Source: Tridacna crocea (Eukaryota > Mollusca > Bivalvia > Cardiida > Cardiidae). From it: 64,000 bases of DNA. Of the stretch, positions 33,551 through 44,861 are shown piece after piece. How positions within the stretch are numbered: position 1 is the stretch's first letter; each line of letters starts with the position of its first letter. The position numbers were made by a program, and so were the translations under genes. Under the pieces are notes generated by a model. That model saw only the letters and a list, made by a program, of their open reading frames with translations. It ran no database searches and had not been told where the DNA came from. The stretch is taken from NCBI GenBank assembly GCA_943736015.1, contig OX031057.1:56187001-56251000 (forward strand), given 5' to 3'.

Positions 33551-35189
33551 TTAGCTCACCTGAGCACAACGTGCTCAAGGGGAGCTTTTAGGATCACCCG
33601 GTGTCCGTCGTCCGTCGTGCGTCATCCGTCGTGTGTCGTCCGTCGTCTGTCGTCCGTCGTCAACAATTCTTTAAACATCAACTCCTCCTAAACCGCTGGG
33701 TGGATTTGGACCAAACTTGGCAGGAATGTTCCTTGGGAGGTCCTCTTTAAAAATTGTTCACAGAATTTGATTCCATCAAAAACTCTGGTTGCCATGGCAA
33801 CCAAATGGAATTTTTTAGCAAATTCTTTAAAAATCTTCTCCTCTGAAACCGCTGGTCAGATTTTGAAATAATTTCACAGATATGTTCCTTGGGTGACCCT
33901 TTTCAAAAATTGTTCGTGAAATTTTGATCCGTCAAAAAATGTGGCTCTGGTGAATGGGGGCTACTTGCACTATACAGAAATGAAGGAATTCTTTAAAAAT
34001 CTTCTCCTCTGAAACCGCTGCTCGGATTTTGAAATAATTTCACAGATATGTTCCTTGGGTGACCCTTTTCAAAAATTGTTCGTGAAATTTTGATCTGTCA
34101 AAAAATGTGGCTCTGGTGAATGAGGGCTACTTGCACTATACAGAAATGAAGGAATTCTTTAAAAATCTTCTCCTCTGAAACCGCTGCTCGGATTTTGAAA
34201 TAATTTCACAGATATGTTCCTTGGGTGACCCTTTTCAAAAAGTGTTCGCGAAATTTTGATCTGTCAAGAAACATGGCTCTGGTGAATGGGGGCTTCTTGC
34301 ACCATACAGAAATGAAGAAATTCTTAAAAATTCTTCTTCTCTGAAACAGCTGGTTAGATTTTGAAATAATTTCACAGAGTTGTTCCTTTGGTGACCCTTT
34401 TCAAAAATTGTTCGCGAAATTTAGATTGGTCAAGAAACATGGCTCTGGTGAATGGGGGCTACTTGCACTATACAGAAATGAAGAAATTCTTGAAAATTCT
34501 TCTTCTCTGAAATGGCTGGACAGATTTTGAAATAATTTCACAGAGATATTCCTTGGGTGATCCTTTTCTAAATTTGTTCACGAAATTTTGATTGGCCAAG
34601 AAACATGGCTCTGGTGAATGGGGGCTACTTGCACTATATGGAAATGAAGAAATTCATGAAAATTCTTCTTCTCTGAAACCCGTTGTCAGATTTTAAAATA
34701 ATCTGACAGAGATGTTCCTTGGGTGACCCTTTTCAAAAGCTGTACATATAATTTTGATCTGTCAAGAAACATGGCTCTTGGGAATGGGGGCTACTTGCAC
34801 TATACGGACATGATGAAATTGTTGAAAATTCTCTTTCTCTGAAACCCCTGGTCAGATTTTAAAAGAAATTTTCCAAAATGTTCCTTGGGTGAACCTTTTC
34901 AAAACTTGTTCGTAAATTTTGATCCATCAAGAAACATGGCTCTCGTGGATGGGGGCTACTTGCTCTTATACAGAAATGAAGAATTCTTAAAAATTCTTCT
35001 TTTTGAAACTGATGGTCAGATTTCAAAATGACTTTTACAGGTGACCTTTTGAAAATTGCTTGGCAAAATTATAAATTTGGTTCCAATGTTTCAATTCCCC
35101 CCCCCCCCAAAAAAAAAAAAAAAAAAATAGACTATGGTCATCTCAAAAATTCAGGTGAGCGATCCAGGGCCATCTTGGCCCTCTTGTTT
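33551..35189 (+). mobile_element. Hairpin-ended tandem-repeat element C3 with X-box
   Basis: It starts TTTTAGCTCACCTGAGCACA with the hairpin GAGCACAACGTGCTC, then GTCCGTCGTCCGTCG, then GTTGCCATGGCAAC (33788-33801), then about eight ~165-bp monomers (TCTGAAACCGCTGGTCAGAT, TGTTCCTTGGGTGACCCTTT, GGGGGCTACTTGCACTATA). It ends AGGTGAGCGATCCAGGGCCA, TCTTGGCCCTCTTGTTT, a terminal AGGGCCA/TGGCCCT hairpin. No protein is encoded. Confidence 0.88.
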
Positions 35190-36730
35190 AGCTCACCTGA
35201 GCACAACGTGCTCAAGGGGAGCTTTTAGGGTCACTGGGTGTCCGTCATCCGTCGTCCGTCGTCCGTCGTCAACAATTCTTTAAACATCAACTCCTCCTAA
35301 ACCACTGGGCCAATTTGGACCAAACTTGACAGGAATGTTCCTTGGGAGGTCCTCTTTAAAAATTGTTCACAGAATTTGATTCCGTCGAAAACTCGGGTTG
35401 CCATGGCAACCAAATGGAATTTTTTAGCAAATTCTTTAAAAATCTTCTCCTCTGAAACCGCTGGTCGGATTTTGAAATTCTTTCACAGATATGTTCCTTG
35501 GGTGACCCTTTTCAAAAATTGTTCGTGAAATTTTGATCCGTCAAAAATTGTGGCTCTGGTGAATGGGGGCTACTTGCACTATACAGAAATCAAGGAATTC
35601 TTTAAAAATCTTCTCCTCTGAAACCGCTGGTCAGATTTTGAAATAATTTCACAGATATGTTCCTTGGGTGACCCTTTTCAAAAATCGTTCGTGAAATTTT
35701 GATCTGTCAAAAAATGTGGCTCTGGTGAATGGGGGCTACTTGCACTATACAGAAATCAAAGAATTCTTTAAAAATCTTCTCCTCTGAAACCGCTGGTCAG
35801 ATTTTGAAATAACTTCACAGATATGTTCTTGGGTGACCCTTTTCAAAATTTGTTTGTGAAATTTTGATCCGTCAAAAAATGTGGCTCTGGTGAATGGGGG
35901 CTACTTGTACTATACAGAAATCAAGGAATTCTTAAAAAATCTTCTTCTCTGAAACCGCTGGTCAGATTTTGAAATAATTTCACAGATATGTTCCTTGGGT
36001 GACCCTTTTCAAAAATGTTCGCGAAATTTTGATTGGTCAAGAAACATGGCTCTGGTGAATGGGGGCTACTTGCACTATAGGGAAATGAGGAAATTCTTAA
36101 AAATTTTTCTTCTCGGAAACCGATGGTCAGATTTTGAAATAATTTCTCAGGGATGTTCCTTGGGTGACCCTTTTCAAAAAGTTTTCGCGAAATTTTGATT
36201 GGTCAAGAAACATTGCTCTGGTGAATGGGGGCTACTTGCACTATATGGAAATGAAGAAATTCTTGAAAATTCTTCTTCTCTGAAACCCCTGGTCAGATTT
36301 TAAAATAATTTGACAGGGATGTTCCTTGGGTGATCCTTGCTCTTGTGAATGGGAGCTACTTGCACTATATGGACATGATGAAATTCTTGAAAATTCTCTT
36401 TCTCTGAAACCCCTGGTCAGATTTTAAAAAAAAAATTCCGAAATGTTCCTTGGGTGACCCTTTTGAAAACTTGTACGTAAATTTTGATCCATCAAGAAAC
36501 ATGGCTCTCGTGGATGGGGGATACTTGCTCTTATACAGATATGAAGAATTCTTAAAAATTCTTCTTTTTGAAACTGATGGTCAGATTTCGAAATGAATTT
36601 TACAGGTGACCTTTTGAAAATTGCTTAGCAAAATTATAAATTTGGTTTCAATACCTCAAAAAAAAAATAGGCTATGGTCATCTCAAAAATTCAGGTGAGC
36701 AATCCAGGGCCATCTTGGCCCTCTTGTTTT
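35190..36730 (+). mobile_element. Hairpin-ended tandem-repeat element C4, head-to-tail with C3
   Basis: It has the same ends and monomers as C3 and begins immediately after it. X-box GTTGCCATGGCAAC at 35397-35410. The pair probably arose by local duplication or repeated targeting. Confidence 0.88.
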
Positions 36731-38100
36731 CTTTAGTGACCTAAAATGCAGGAATGAATGGTAATTGTTAAAAACTTCTCTTCACCGTTACAGAAAAATC
36801 AGGCCTGTGGAGCGATACAGGCGATCAAACGCCTCTAGTTTTCACAATTATTTTAATTATGCACGAAACGGGTTTGGCTATGAAAATTTAGGAAGCTCTA
36901 CTGTATCCCGTCGTTTATTTTGGGAACTCGGTGTCAGCATAACTAAAATTGATGTAATATAAGCTAAATAAAATGTGAATGTACGGAGTTGATTTTCGGA
37001 CACATCTGGAATTTTCGGACACGATGGAGGGTATATTCGGACACCTATTTTTTGTAAAAAATAACTCTTAAAGGGCCTAACCTCCAGATTCAAGGTCACA
37101 TTTAAAAGAGTTTAATTCCTAGTCCATTAATTATAGAGGTGAATGGAAGCATATTGGCCTATTTCCGGCTATGTCTAATGTGGATATTGTCTGCAACAAA
37201 ATCTTTCACTTGTAGTTTTGCATCGCCATTTTATTCCACTACGCAACGGGGTAGACTTTTCACTAACAGGTAGGCTACTTCTTTATTTCCGAGTCACTAT
37301 TGCGATCATTTCTTGTAAACGTCAGAAATTTACCAATATCCATATGAATCAGTATTGGTTGGAAAAACGATGGACAGTCATGATTTTTGCATAATAAATA
37401 CGTAGCATGATTCCTGGTTCGAAAATACCCGACTCTATCAAAATTATGTCGGGTGTTTTCGCACAACTCAGAAAGCAGAATCGAGTGTGTAGCTATAAGA
37501 ATGCAGACGCTCTGTGAGCGTTCTAGGCATGTTTGTATCTGATAAATATGACTTAAGAATGATAAAGGGCTGCTTTTTGTTGACTTATATTGTTAAGAGT
37601 TAATCCTATTTTTTTAGCGATGTACTTAAAAAAAATATTCTACAGTATCTCCATTTTATTTTGCCAAAATTTTGATCCTACATGAATGTGCAGATGACCC
37701 ATTAGACGCTTGAAAAAAAGGACGATTCGTTTGTCAGTCATTCTCCAAAAATGGGTACAATTACGAAAAATGCTTGTCGCATCAATAAATACGTGAATTA
37801 CTCTAATGATTACATACAAATGACAGACAGACCAATTATTTTTATATCACTGATGATACTAGTCTACAATAAGTATACTTTGGAAGTCATCAGATTCATT
37901 TTTGTGACAGTAGTATCCTTTTAATTGGATGGATGTTGTTAAATTTTGCCTGTTGCAGGTACTATACACAGTATGTGTACTTCTGCTGTATCTTAAGATA
38001 AGGAAGAATCGGGTCGTACACTTTATTTTTTCAATTGACACAACTATCATCTACCGTATTTGGATACTTTTCTTAATTATAGCCAGAGCTGATATATTTT
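36731..38100. other. Non-coding body of the 8.15-kb insertion, left part
   Basis: It contains a small hairpin GCCTGTGGAGCGATACAGGC near 36802, three TTCGGACA-type motifs at about 37000-37042, and at 37416-37433 GGTTCGAAAATACCCGAC, an internal near copy of the right terminus. No gene recognised. Confidence 0.55.
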
Positions 38101-40040
38101 TTCATCCAAAATCATTTGTCGCAAAATCATACCTAACGTCCGTAACACATTTTGATCGATTTATTGCAAGTCTTTTGAACGGTGTCATGTACCCTAAAAT
38201 ACCTTTTTTCAGTGGTGGAATGGATAGAGCTCACAACCCTTTGATATTTTTTAACATTCCCTGAAAGTTGAGCTGACTGTTATATATGAAATACAAAATT
38301 GCTATTTGGGACAAATTCTTATCTAACATCCGTAACGGCTTTTTCTACCATAACTTGATTGGTCTCTGTGAAATCGATGCCGTTTTAGTTTGGACAACAT
38401 CAAGGACACATAATTGAAACAATGCACATGAGTCTCTCCTGCATCCCCTTAGCTAAATGTCAGTTTTAATGAAATATTTCTAACATCCGTAACGACTAAC
38501 ATCCGTAACGAAATATTTATTCTAACAAAAGTCGCTTCACTTAAGATCTTATCCTGAGGGTGTAACCTATTTTGACACTGCCACCAATGTATATGTTCGA
38601 AATGAAAACAATCAGCTGCAAGTGTTTCGTCTGGAACCCATGCCGGAGGTTGGAAGTAGGTGCAAAATGATTTTCTAGTACATCATAAACAGACTTTTAA
38701 ATGGTGATGTCTGTACTGAGTGATTATTGTGGATATGTATCATAAGCACCAGGAATGTGACTGTTAAAACAAATTCGCAACCTTAATACCAGTGTCAACA
38801 CTGAATATTTCTGAGCAACCAAATCCTCCCCATTTTTGTTACGGAAGTTAGACTTGTGACCAGATATGTATTTTTGTTCATGAAATCAATTTAGATCTGT
38901 TTGGAATTTCTTAAATCATGTTTTACAGTCTTGTAAGACGTCACATAGTGTGTGAAATGTGAAAAATGCAAGCATTGATGATAAAAATATATGTAAATGG
39001 TACTATACCGTTACGGAGGTTAGATGAAGTAATCATTGTTCCTCAATCTGTGATTTTTCTAAGTCAGAATGACATAAACAGATTGAATCTTGTTCAGTCG
39101 AGTTATGATTTAGATAAATGTTAACATTAGAAAAAACCTTTTTAAAGAAAATAGTGTTTGATAGTGTTAAATTGTGGCGTTACGGACATTAGAAATCAGT
39201 GGAGGTTTGAAAAAATATATATATTCTCGGTTAAATATTGGTAAATTCAATCACGTAAAACTGTCAATAATATTACTTCAAAGTTCCATATCCGATCACA
39301 TGATTTCTGTTGCAGAACGGCACTCATAAACGTTGAAAGGCATAAGAAATTAAGCTGAAGACAGAAAGAAAAAAAACAAAGACTTTTTTTTTTTATAGTA
39401 AGAACAAAGGAGAAAGAGAGTGGTCAAGTTAACTAAAAAGGCAGAAAGTGATTGAGAGTACTTTTTCTCATCGGCATTTTAGTTAACCAATTGGGGTTTC
39501 TAGTACAACAGTTTAAAAGTCAAACAGCTTGGATCCTGACAAGGCACAAAACAACTTTGTGTCTTATGAGAATCAAATCTGTATTTTAATGGTATCATGT
39601 TGCGTATACATGTTGTGTTATATATTCTATTTGGCTATTTTTCCCATTTTGCTAAATAAATATCCATAACAAAAGTATTAATTAGGTTTCTACCAACAAT
39701 GCTGGTGTGTATATCAGTTTTGTCATACCGTATGGCTCTCAAGATGTTTATATTATTATTGTGCTGGTTCGCTTATTTGTTAAACAAAAAGAGCAGAAGC
39801 AGTTTAATACACTTTAATACTTGACCCATTTTCTGATGTAAATGTTGTCCGGAACTAGATTAAACAGTTTGGTTTCTGAGAAGACACTAAATAGCTTAGT
39901 GTCTTAAAAGAAATAATAGCTGCCTGCTAATGGTATCATGTTGTGGGTGCAGCAATAAGATTAAATATGTTTGTTTTTATTCAAATCAACACATTTTGCT
40001 AACCTCCGTAACAGAAGCACCGGCTAGATTCATACCAGGA
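38101..40040. repeat. Cluster of TAACNTCCGTAACG motifs in both orientations
   Basis: Forward copies: CTAACGTCCGTAACA (about 38131), CTAACATCCGTAACGG (about 38321), two at about 38481-38510, and CTAACCTCCGTAACAG (about 39999). Reverse copies: GTTACGGAAGTTAGA (about 38838), GTTACGGAGGTTAGA (about 39010) and GTTACGGACATTAGA (about 39179). The intervening sequence shows no obvious shared identity. No credible coding frame, although a 111-codon frame covers 37929-38264. Confidence 0.8.
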
Positions 40041-40977
40041 ATACTGGTGTATACACTTTTGATGTCATAGCGTATGTCAGTAAAATGTTTATGCACTTTA
40101 TTGGTACCACTTTTACATTAAAAATGTGTTGCATCACTCATTTAGAGTACTTAAATTACAAACATTGGACAATGTTTGATTAAAATAAATGTTTTCTCAG
40201 AATATCAATTTGTATGCCGATGTATTTTTGATGTTGTGGCAAAATTTGACCAAATACTTGCTATTCTCTGTAAGCCTAATGAAATCATCTGTCAAAATCT
40301 CAAACTTAAACAACATGTCTCTGTCACAGAAGTAGATTAATATATCGAATAAATGTTAAAGTAATCGAACAACGCTCATAAATGAAATTATATGACGTGT
40401 ACGAAAACTACCGATGGTTCGGGAATACCCGACAACGCTCTATGGCAAAAAGTAGCCATTTCAAGTTGAAAATTTCTAAATCTTGTTTATGCAATAAAGT
40501 CTGCATTTGTTGCCTGATTTTCATGAAAATCACGCAGTTTGTTCTTCTTATCAGTAGCTTCAACCCTATTGATTTTGAGAAAAATCCAACAAACAGTATG
40601 GAAAAAGTAGCCATTTCAAGTTGAAAAGTTTAAATTCTTGTTTATGGGATAAAATGTGCATTTGTAATTAGATTTTTGTGAAACTTGCACAGTTTGTCTA
40701 TCTCATCAATAGCTTCAACCCTATATATTTTGAAATGAATCCAACAAACAATATGGGAAAAGAAACCATTTCAAGTTGAAAATTACCAATTCTTGTTTTC
40801 ATGACAAAGTATGCATTTCTTGTCAGATTTTCATGAAAAAGCAAAATTGAATTCTCTGCCAGTAGAGCATATTCAGGCCCTTCAGGGCCTTCTAGTCTCA
40901 GTGTTGTTGCAACACTGGATTTTGGGGTAAAAAGTTAAAAAGGGTATAAAATGATTTTAGTAGATCTAATTGCATTC

Positions 40978-41470
40978 AGCTATTTTAACTCTTTACTAGT
41001 AATGTTACGACTTTTGTAAAAAGGTGGCCATTGTTTGTCAAAATTTAGCTCTTTACCAGCTATGACATCAAATTAGCACATGTCCGGACTGCAAGCATTT
41101 GCAGGAAACTGTTTGACTTTCTACCTTTAAATGACCTTGAGAGAGGAGGTTGTTCAAAGTGTTGTTGGAAATGGATAAAAGTTAATAACCAGCTTTTTTT
41201 CCTTTTGCACAATGTTTTCTAGTCATTCCAAGGAAAAAAAAACATTTGAGCCATACATAGTTTGTCATAGATGTAAAATTTTTATGTTCATCTCAATTTG
41301 GGCAAGTCTAAAACTTTGTTTACAAAACCAAAAGTAAATTGCTTTCAATTTCGATGTCTAAGATATGTTGTAAATGTTCTCTACCCTTTCAGAGACATAT
41401 TTTACCACTTCAGCCTTGTTGAATCTTTCAGTTTTGATGTCTTAAATTTTGTCGTCTGGTAAATAGTAAG
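40978..41470. mobile_element. Heavily degenerate family A MITE pair
   Basis: Recognisable pieces are TTAACTCTTTACTAGTAATG, AGGTTGTTCAAAGTG, TAACCAGC...CCTTTTGCACAATGTTTTCT and the end TTGTCGTCTGGTAAATAGT. It ends about 123 bp before exon 3. Confidence 0.55.
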
Positions 41471-41504
41471 TTGATAGAAAACTTTGAAAATACTGTAAAA
41501 AGAG

Positions 41505-41523
41505 GGATATATATATATATGTA
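41505..41523. repeat. (AT)n microsatellite
   Basis: A short alternating AT tract. Confidence 0.7.
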
Positions 41524-41593
41524 AAAACATATGATAACCTCAAATATGTGACAACAAATGGAAATGCTTTACTTTTTCATTCTAATTTTTCAG

Positions 41594-41668
41594 AATCAAC
41601 CATGACTTTACCTTTGATGATTCTGCAGTGGACGAGTATGGGTGTGAAGTGCACTCGTTTGACCCTAG
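41594..41668 (+). CDS. METTL24-like: METTL24-like exon 3
   Basis: The 75-nt exon encodes (G)INHDFTFDDSAVDEYGC and then EVHSFDP. The HSFDP segment, completed to FDPSM by the next exon, is the acidic motif that in this family follows the SAM-binding strand. The acceptor is TTTTTCAG|AATCAA and the donor CCTAG|GTGAGT, a near-consensus donor. It is separated from exon 2 by a 23.8 kb intron full of transposons. Confidence 0.85.
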
Positions 41669-41724
41669 GTGAGTTTCTAAGCGACTTTTATCCTTTTATG
41701 AACAATTCTCTGCTTTTGTAACCT

Positions 41725-41796
41725 GTACAAAGAAGGTTTTTTAAACTATGTAGGAAAAGGGAAAAATTTTGGTAACTAGCATTCTTAGCTTGGCTC
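41725..41796 (+). mobile_element. Family A MITE fragment
   Basis: AAAGAAGGTTTTTTAAACTA and GGTAACTAGCATTCTTAGC remain; it is cut by the next element. Confidence 0.55.
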
Positions 41797-42833
41797 TTTT
41801 ACTCACCTAAGCACAAAGTGCTCAACGAGACCTTTTGTGATCATGCATCCTACATGCATGGTGCATTGTCAACTTTTACCTTGTGTATGCTCTTGAGGAC
41901 ACATTTTCAGTCATGAAACTTGGTCAGAATGTTTGTCTGGACGGTATTTCAGACAAATTTGATAATGGATTATGTTGGATCAAAAACTGGATCACAAGGT
42001 CAAATCTTAGGAAAACCTTGTACACATTCTAGAGGTGTGACATTTTTTGTCAAAAACTCTTGAAAGTTTGTCAGAAAGTTTGTCTTGATAATATCTCAGA
42101 CAAGTTTGAAAATGTGTCATGTTGGGTGAAAAACTAGGTCACTTGGTCAAATCTTAGGGAAGAAAACCTTGTGTACACTCTGGAGGCCCTATTTTATGTC
42201 CAAAATTCATGAAAGTCGGTCAGAATGTCTTGATGATACCTCAGAGGAGTTGGAGAAAGGACCATGATGGGTTTAAAACTAGGCCACTGTTTTAAATCTT
42301 AGAAAAACCTTATGTATGCTCTAGAGGCACCATTTTCTGCCCAAAATTCATAAAAGTCAATCAGAATGTTTGTCTTGATCTAAGACAAGTTATAAAATGG
42401 GTGATGTTGGGTCAAAACTAGGTCACAAGGTCATATCTTAGAAAAACATTGTGTACACTGTAGAGGCCACATTTAGTGTCCAGAACTGTGGAATGTTGGT
42501 CTGAATGTGTGTCTTGTTAATACCTTGGAAGAGTTTTGAAATGGGTAATGTTGTGTCAAAAAATAGGTCAACTTGATCAGTACATTTGTCTTGATTATTT
42601 GTTCGACCAGTTTGAAAATGGGTCAAGTCAAGTAAAAAATTAGGTCACTGTTTCAGATCTTCCAAAAACCTTGTGTATGCTCTAGATGTCCCATTTTCAG
42701 TCAAAATCTCATGAAAATCATGGTAGAATATAATTTTGTCATATTATATCTCAAAAGAGATTGAAAAATGGGTCATGTTTGGTCAAAAGACTCCGGTGAG
42801 TGACTTCAGGCCATCATGGCCCTCTTGTTTAGA
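41797..42833 (+). mobile_element. Hairpin-ended tandem-repeat element C5
   Basis: It starts TTACTCACCTAAGCACAAAG with hairpin GCACAAAGTGC and ends CCGGTGAGTGACTTCAGGCC, ATCATGGCCCTCTTGTTT. Monomers match those of C1 (CTCTAGAGGCCACATTT, TCAGAATGTTTGTCTTGAT). Confidence 0.75.
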
Positions 42834-42867
42834 AAAAAACATTGAGTTTATGTCATACCCTTGGCAT

Positions 42868-43107
42868 TATCTCTTTACCAAATGACATACTAGTAGTTTT
42901 TGACCAGTCCAAATTGTAAACATCTGCAGACGACAAAATTAGGGTGACTCAAAAATCGAAACTTGTTTTGGGAAGGGTAGAAAACATTGTGGGAAAAGGA
43001 GAAAATGCTGGTTACCAGGTTACCAGCATTTTGTCCTTTTTCCACAATGTTTTCTATAGACTCCTTTCTCAGAGTCGTTAAAAGTCAGGATTGTGTGGTA
43101 AAGAGTT
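42868..43107 (-). mobile_element. TTAA hairpin MITE family A
   Basis: It runs from TTATCTCTTTACCAAATGAC to GTGGTAAAGAGTT. The loop is duplicated (GGTTACCAGGTTACC). Confidence 0.85.
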
Positions 43108-43160
43108 CTACGAGGGCTGTTTGGAAATTATTGGGACATAGGCTGTTTTGAGAGCAAAAC
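43108..43160 (+). mobile_element. Possible mariner-type terminal repeat fragment
   Basis: The sequence starts CGAGGGCTGTTTGGAAATTA and runs into TTGGGACATAGG directly after a MITE end. This resembles mariner-like terminal inverted repeats. No transposase or second terminus is recognisable nearby, so it is a low-confidence solo end. Confidence 0.35.
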
Positions 43161-43820
43161 TTAACATTATGTACATGAAATTTTCTATAAACTCTCAAGT
43201 AACCTTTAGTAAATTGAAGGACCTAGACGAAATCTGTATTAGCATAGGCGTAACTTCTATAATGCACACCTTGCACATGCATAATGTAAAAAACATTGAG
43301 AATGGGTCTTAGGTTGCCTCTTTTCACATATTTTTCAGTTTGACCAAATTTTTATCTCGTAATAGGCTCGAAATTGTTCTACAGCCATTTTGAATATCAA
43401 AATTTTCTTGGGTGAGGCCCCCAACCCCCTTCCCAAACCCCATGAGAGGCCTACTTGCGCCTATGGCATTCATGCATGCCTTTGGCGTGCATATAATTTA
43501 CTTTTTCTTGGTTACACCCCTGATTACTTACACATTTTAATCGTAGATCATCTAAAATCAGCAAGAGGCATGAGTAACCGGAGCATGCCATGAAAATTAG
43601 TTCAAATAAATGAAACTTGAATAAAAGCTTGAGTAATATCAAAATAGCGGCAAAAAGTCAATCAAAAAGATGCCATATAAACTAAGTTATTCTGTCGAAT
43701 ATCCAGCGAAGTTTCAAAAAGTTCATGCAATTGATAAGCAAGTTTTGACCATTTTCTAGAAGTTTGTGCTTCCAATGAAACAACAAAAAAGATGAATAAC
43801 AACATACAGGCGGAGCAGCA
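43161..43820. other. Unclassified sequence with repeat scraps
   Basis: It contains GGTGAGGCCCCCAACCCCC and possible remnants of a transposon, but no coherent gene. Confidence 0.4.
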
Positions 43821-44340
43821 ATTTTTCACATCTCACCAAATTAAAATGTATATTTATCACTGAAATTTATATGAAAAAACAATACAAATCTTCAATAATT
43901 AAGAATCATAGAATTACAAAAAAAAAATTGTTTTGATGGTGTTACCTTAAAAGGCTACATAGCCTCTTGAGGTATTTTTAGATTTGGCACCCAAAATAAA
44001 GAAACATAGTAGTAATGTCAAGTGACTGGCACATGATTAATGATGCTTAAATTCTAAATGTAATTTCTATTTTCCATAATGTCTTCTTCAGACACTATGT
44101 TTGAAGTTTTGCCTGTACATTTCCAATATGTAAATGAGCAAGTTGCTCATGTAAAAATAGACCATGTTTCCCGTTGGTGTCGACCTGGGTCATAGTAAAT
44201 CTGTCATTTCTCTTGTTGTCAGACAGTTTTCAACCACTGGGGTTTTATGAATGAAAATTAAAAGCCTTTGGGAGTATAAGGATGATTTTTTTGTATTTTT
44301 GTAAAACATTTTCGTCCCAAAATCTGAAGGGCAACTTTTA
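43821..44340 (-). mobile_element. ~520-bp dispersed repeat I, copy 2 (inverted)
   Basis: It aligns with 29905-30443 in reverse orientation along its full length, without the extra T run of copy 1. It ends 35 bp before exon 4. Confidence 0.8.
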
Positions 44341-44375
44341 AATTTTGCAGTCTAGTAAATTCATTTCCTTTTCAG

Positions 44376-44514
44376 TATGGGAATGAAGGACTTTCATAGA
44401 CGCGAATTGAACTACTACTACAACCTTGGGATAGCATCGAATGACACAACCAATGATATGGGCTGGGTCGTGAAACGATTTGATACCATCAAGAATATGC
44501 TTGGCCATCAAAAG
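44376..44514 (+). CDS. METTL24-like: METTL24-like exon 4
   Basis: The 139-nt exon encodes MGMKDFHRRELNYYYNLGIA, then NDMGWVVKRFDTI and KNMLGHQK. The H(R)RE..NYYYNLGI and GW.VK..DTI segments correspond to the middle of the Methyltransf_22 domain as I know it. The acceptor is CCTTTTCAG|TATGGG and the donor AAAAG|GTACAG. It lies 35 bp after a ~520-bp dispersed repeat (43821-44340). Confidence 0.86.
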
Positions 44515-44559
44515 GTACAGTTATGGGTGTAATTGTGAAATGTCAACCCCTATCCAAAC

Positions 44560-44752
44560 ATTTCCTCACTTTTTTAACCCTAAAGGAAATGTTTTTGAAA
44601 ACATGTGAGTAAAGGAGAAAATGCCAAGATCAGACTGTATGTTCTTTGTTGTCTGATCTGATTATGATCTACAGGGACTTGAAAACAGTTGAGAGCAAAA
44701 TTAATGCTTTCAATTTGGAGTCTAAAATTTTGTTGATTGGTAAGGAGTTAAC
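44560..44752 (+). mobile_element. Family A MITE interrupted by a GATCAGACTG-type palindrome fragment
   Basis: TTAACCCTAAAGGAAATG and GGAGAAAATGCCA at left, TTGGTAAGGAGTTAA at right; the second arm is replaced by AGATCAGACTGTATGTTC and its partial complement. Confidence 0.65.
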
Positions 44753-44861
44753 TCAATGTTTTCTACCATTTGATTTAAGAACGATCATTTGAGTTACAAG
44801 AAATTTTGTGATCTGCAAAATGCTTCCAGTTTGCACAAGTCTAAACTTTTGCCATCTGTCA

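Larger units (their letters stand above)
32291..40440. mobile_element. 8.15-kb TA-flanked transposon, itself filled with nested repeats
   Basis: The left end reads GAGCGGTATCGGGTATATTT and the right end, on the other strand, GAGCGTTGTCGGGTATTCCC. A TA dinucleotide flanks both sides (32289-32290, 40441-40442), and removing the segment restores the repeat monomer ACAAACAGTATGG. Nested elements occupy about 32327-36730; the remaining older part is 36731-40440. No transposase was recognised, so the superfamily is open (TA duplication is compatible with Tc1/mariner/pogo and others). Confidence 0.85.
31655..40896 (+). mobile_element. Hairpin-ended tandem-repeat element split by the 8.15-kb insertion
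   Basis: The left part (31655-32290) starts CCCCCACTGTAGGCAGAGGG with GTCCGTCCGTCC, then monomers marked by ACTTGCACAG at 31754, 31909, 32064 and 32220 (period 155-156). The right part (40441-40896) continues the monomers and ends with the hairpin GGCCCTTCAGGGCC followed by TTCTAG. Everything between 32291 and 40440 is foreign. Confidence 0.85.

Noticed and set aside
33551..36730. CRISPR-like regular repeats
   Set aside because: Units are ~165 bp, diverged, without spacer structure, in an animal genome.
37929..38264. 111-codon hydrophobic frame inside the 8.15-kb insertion
   Set aside because: No motif of a transposase or membrane protein family could be recognised, and it overlaps a CCGTAAC motif; considered chance.
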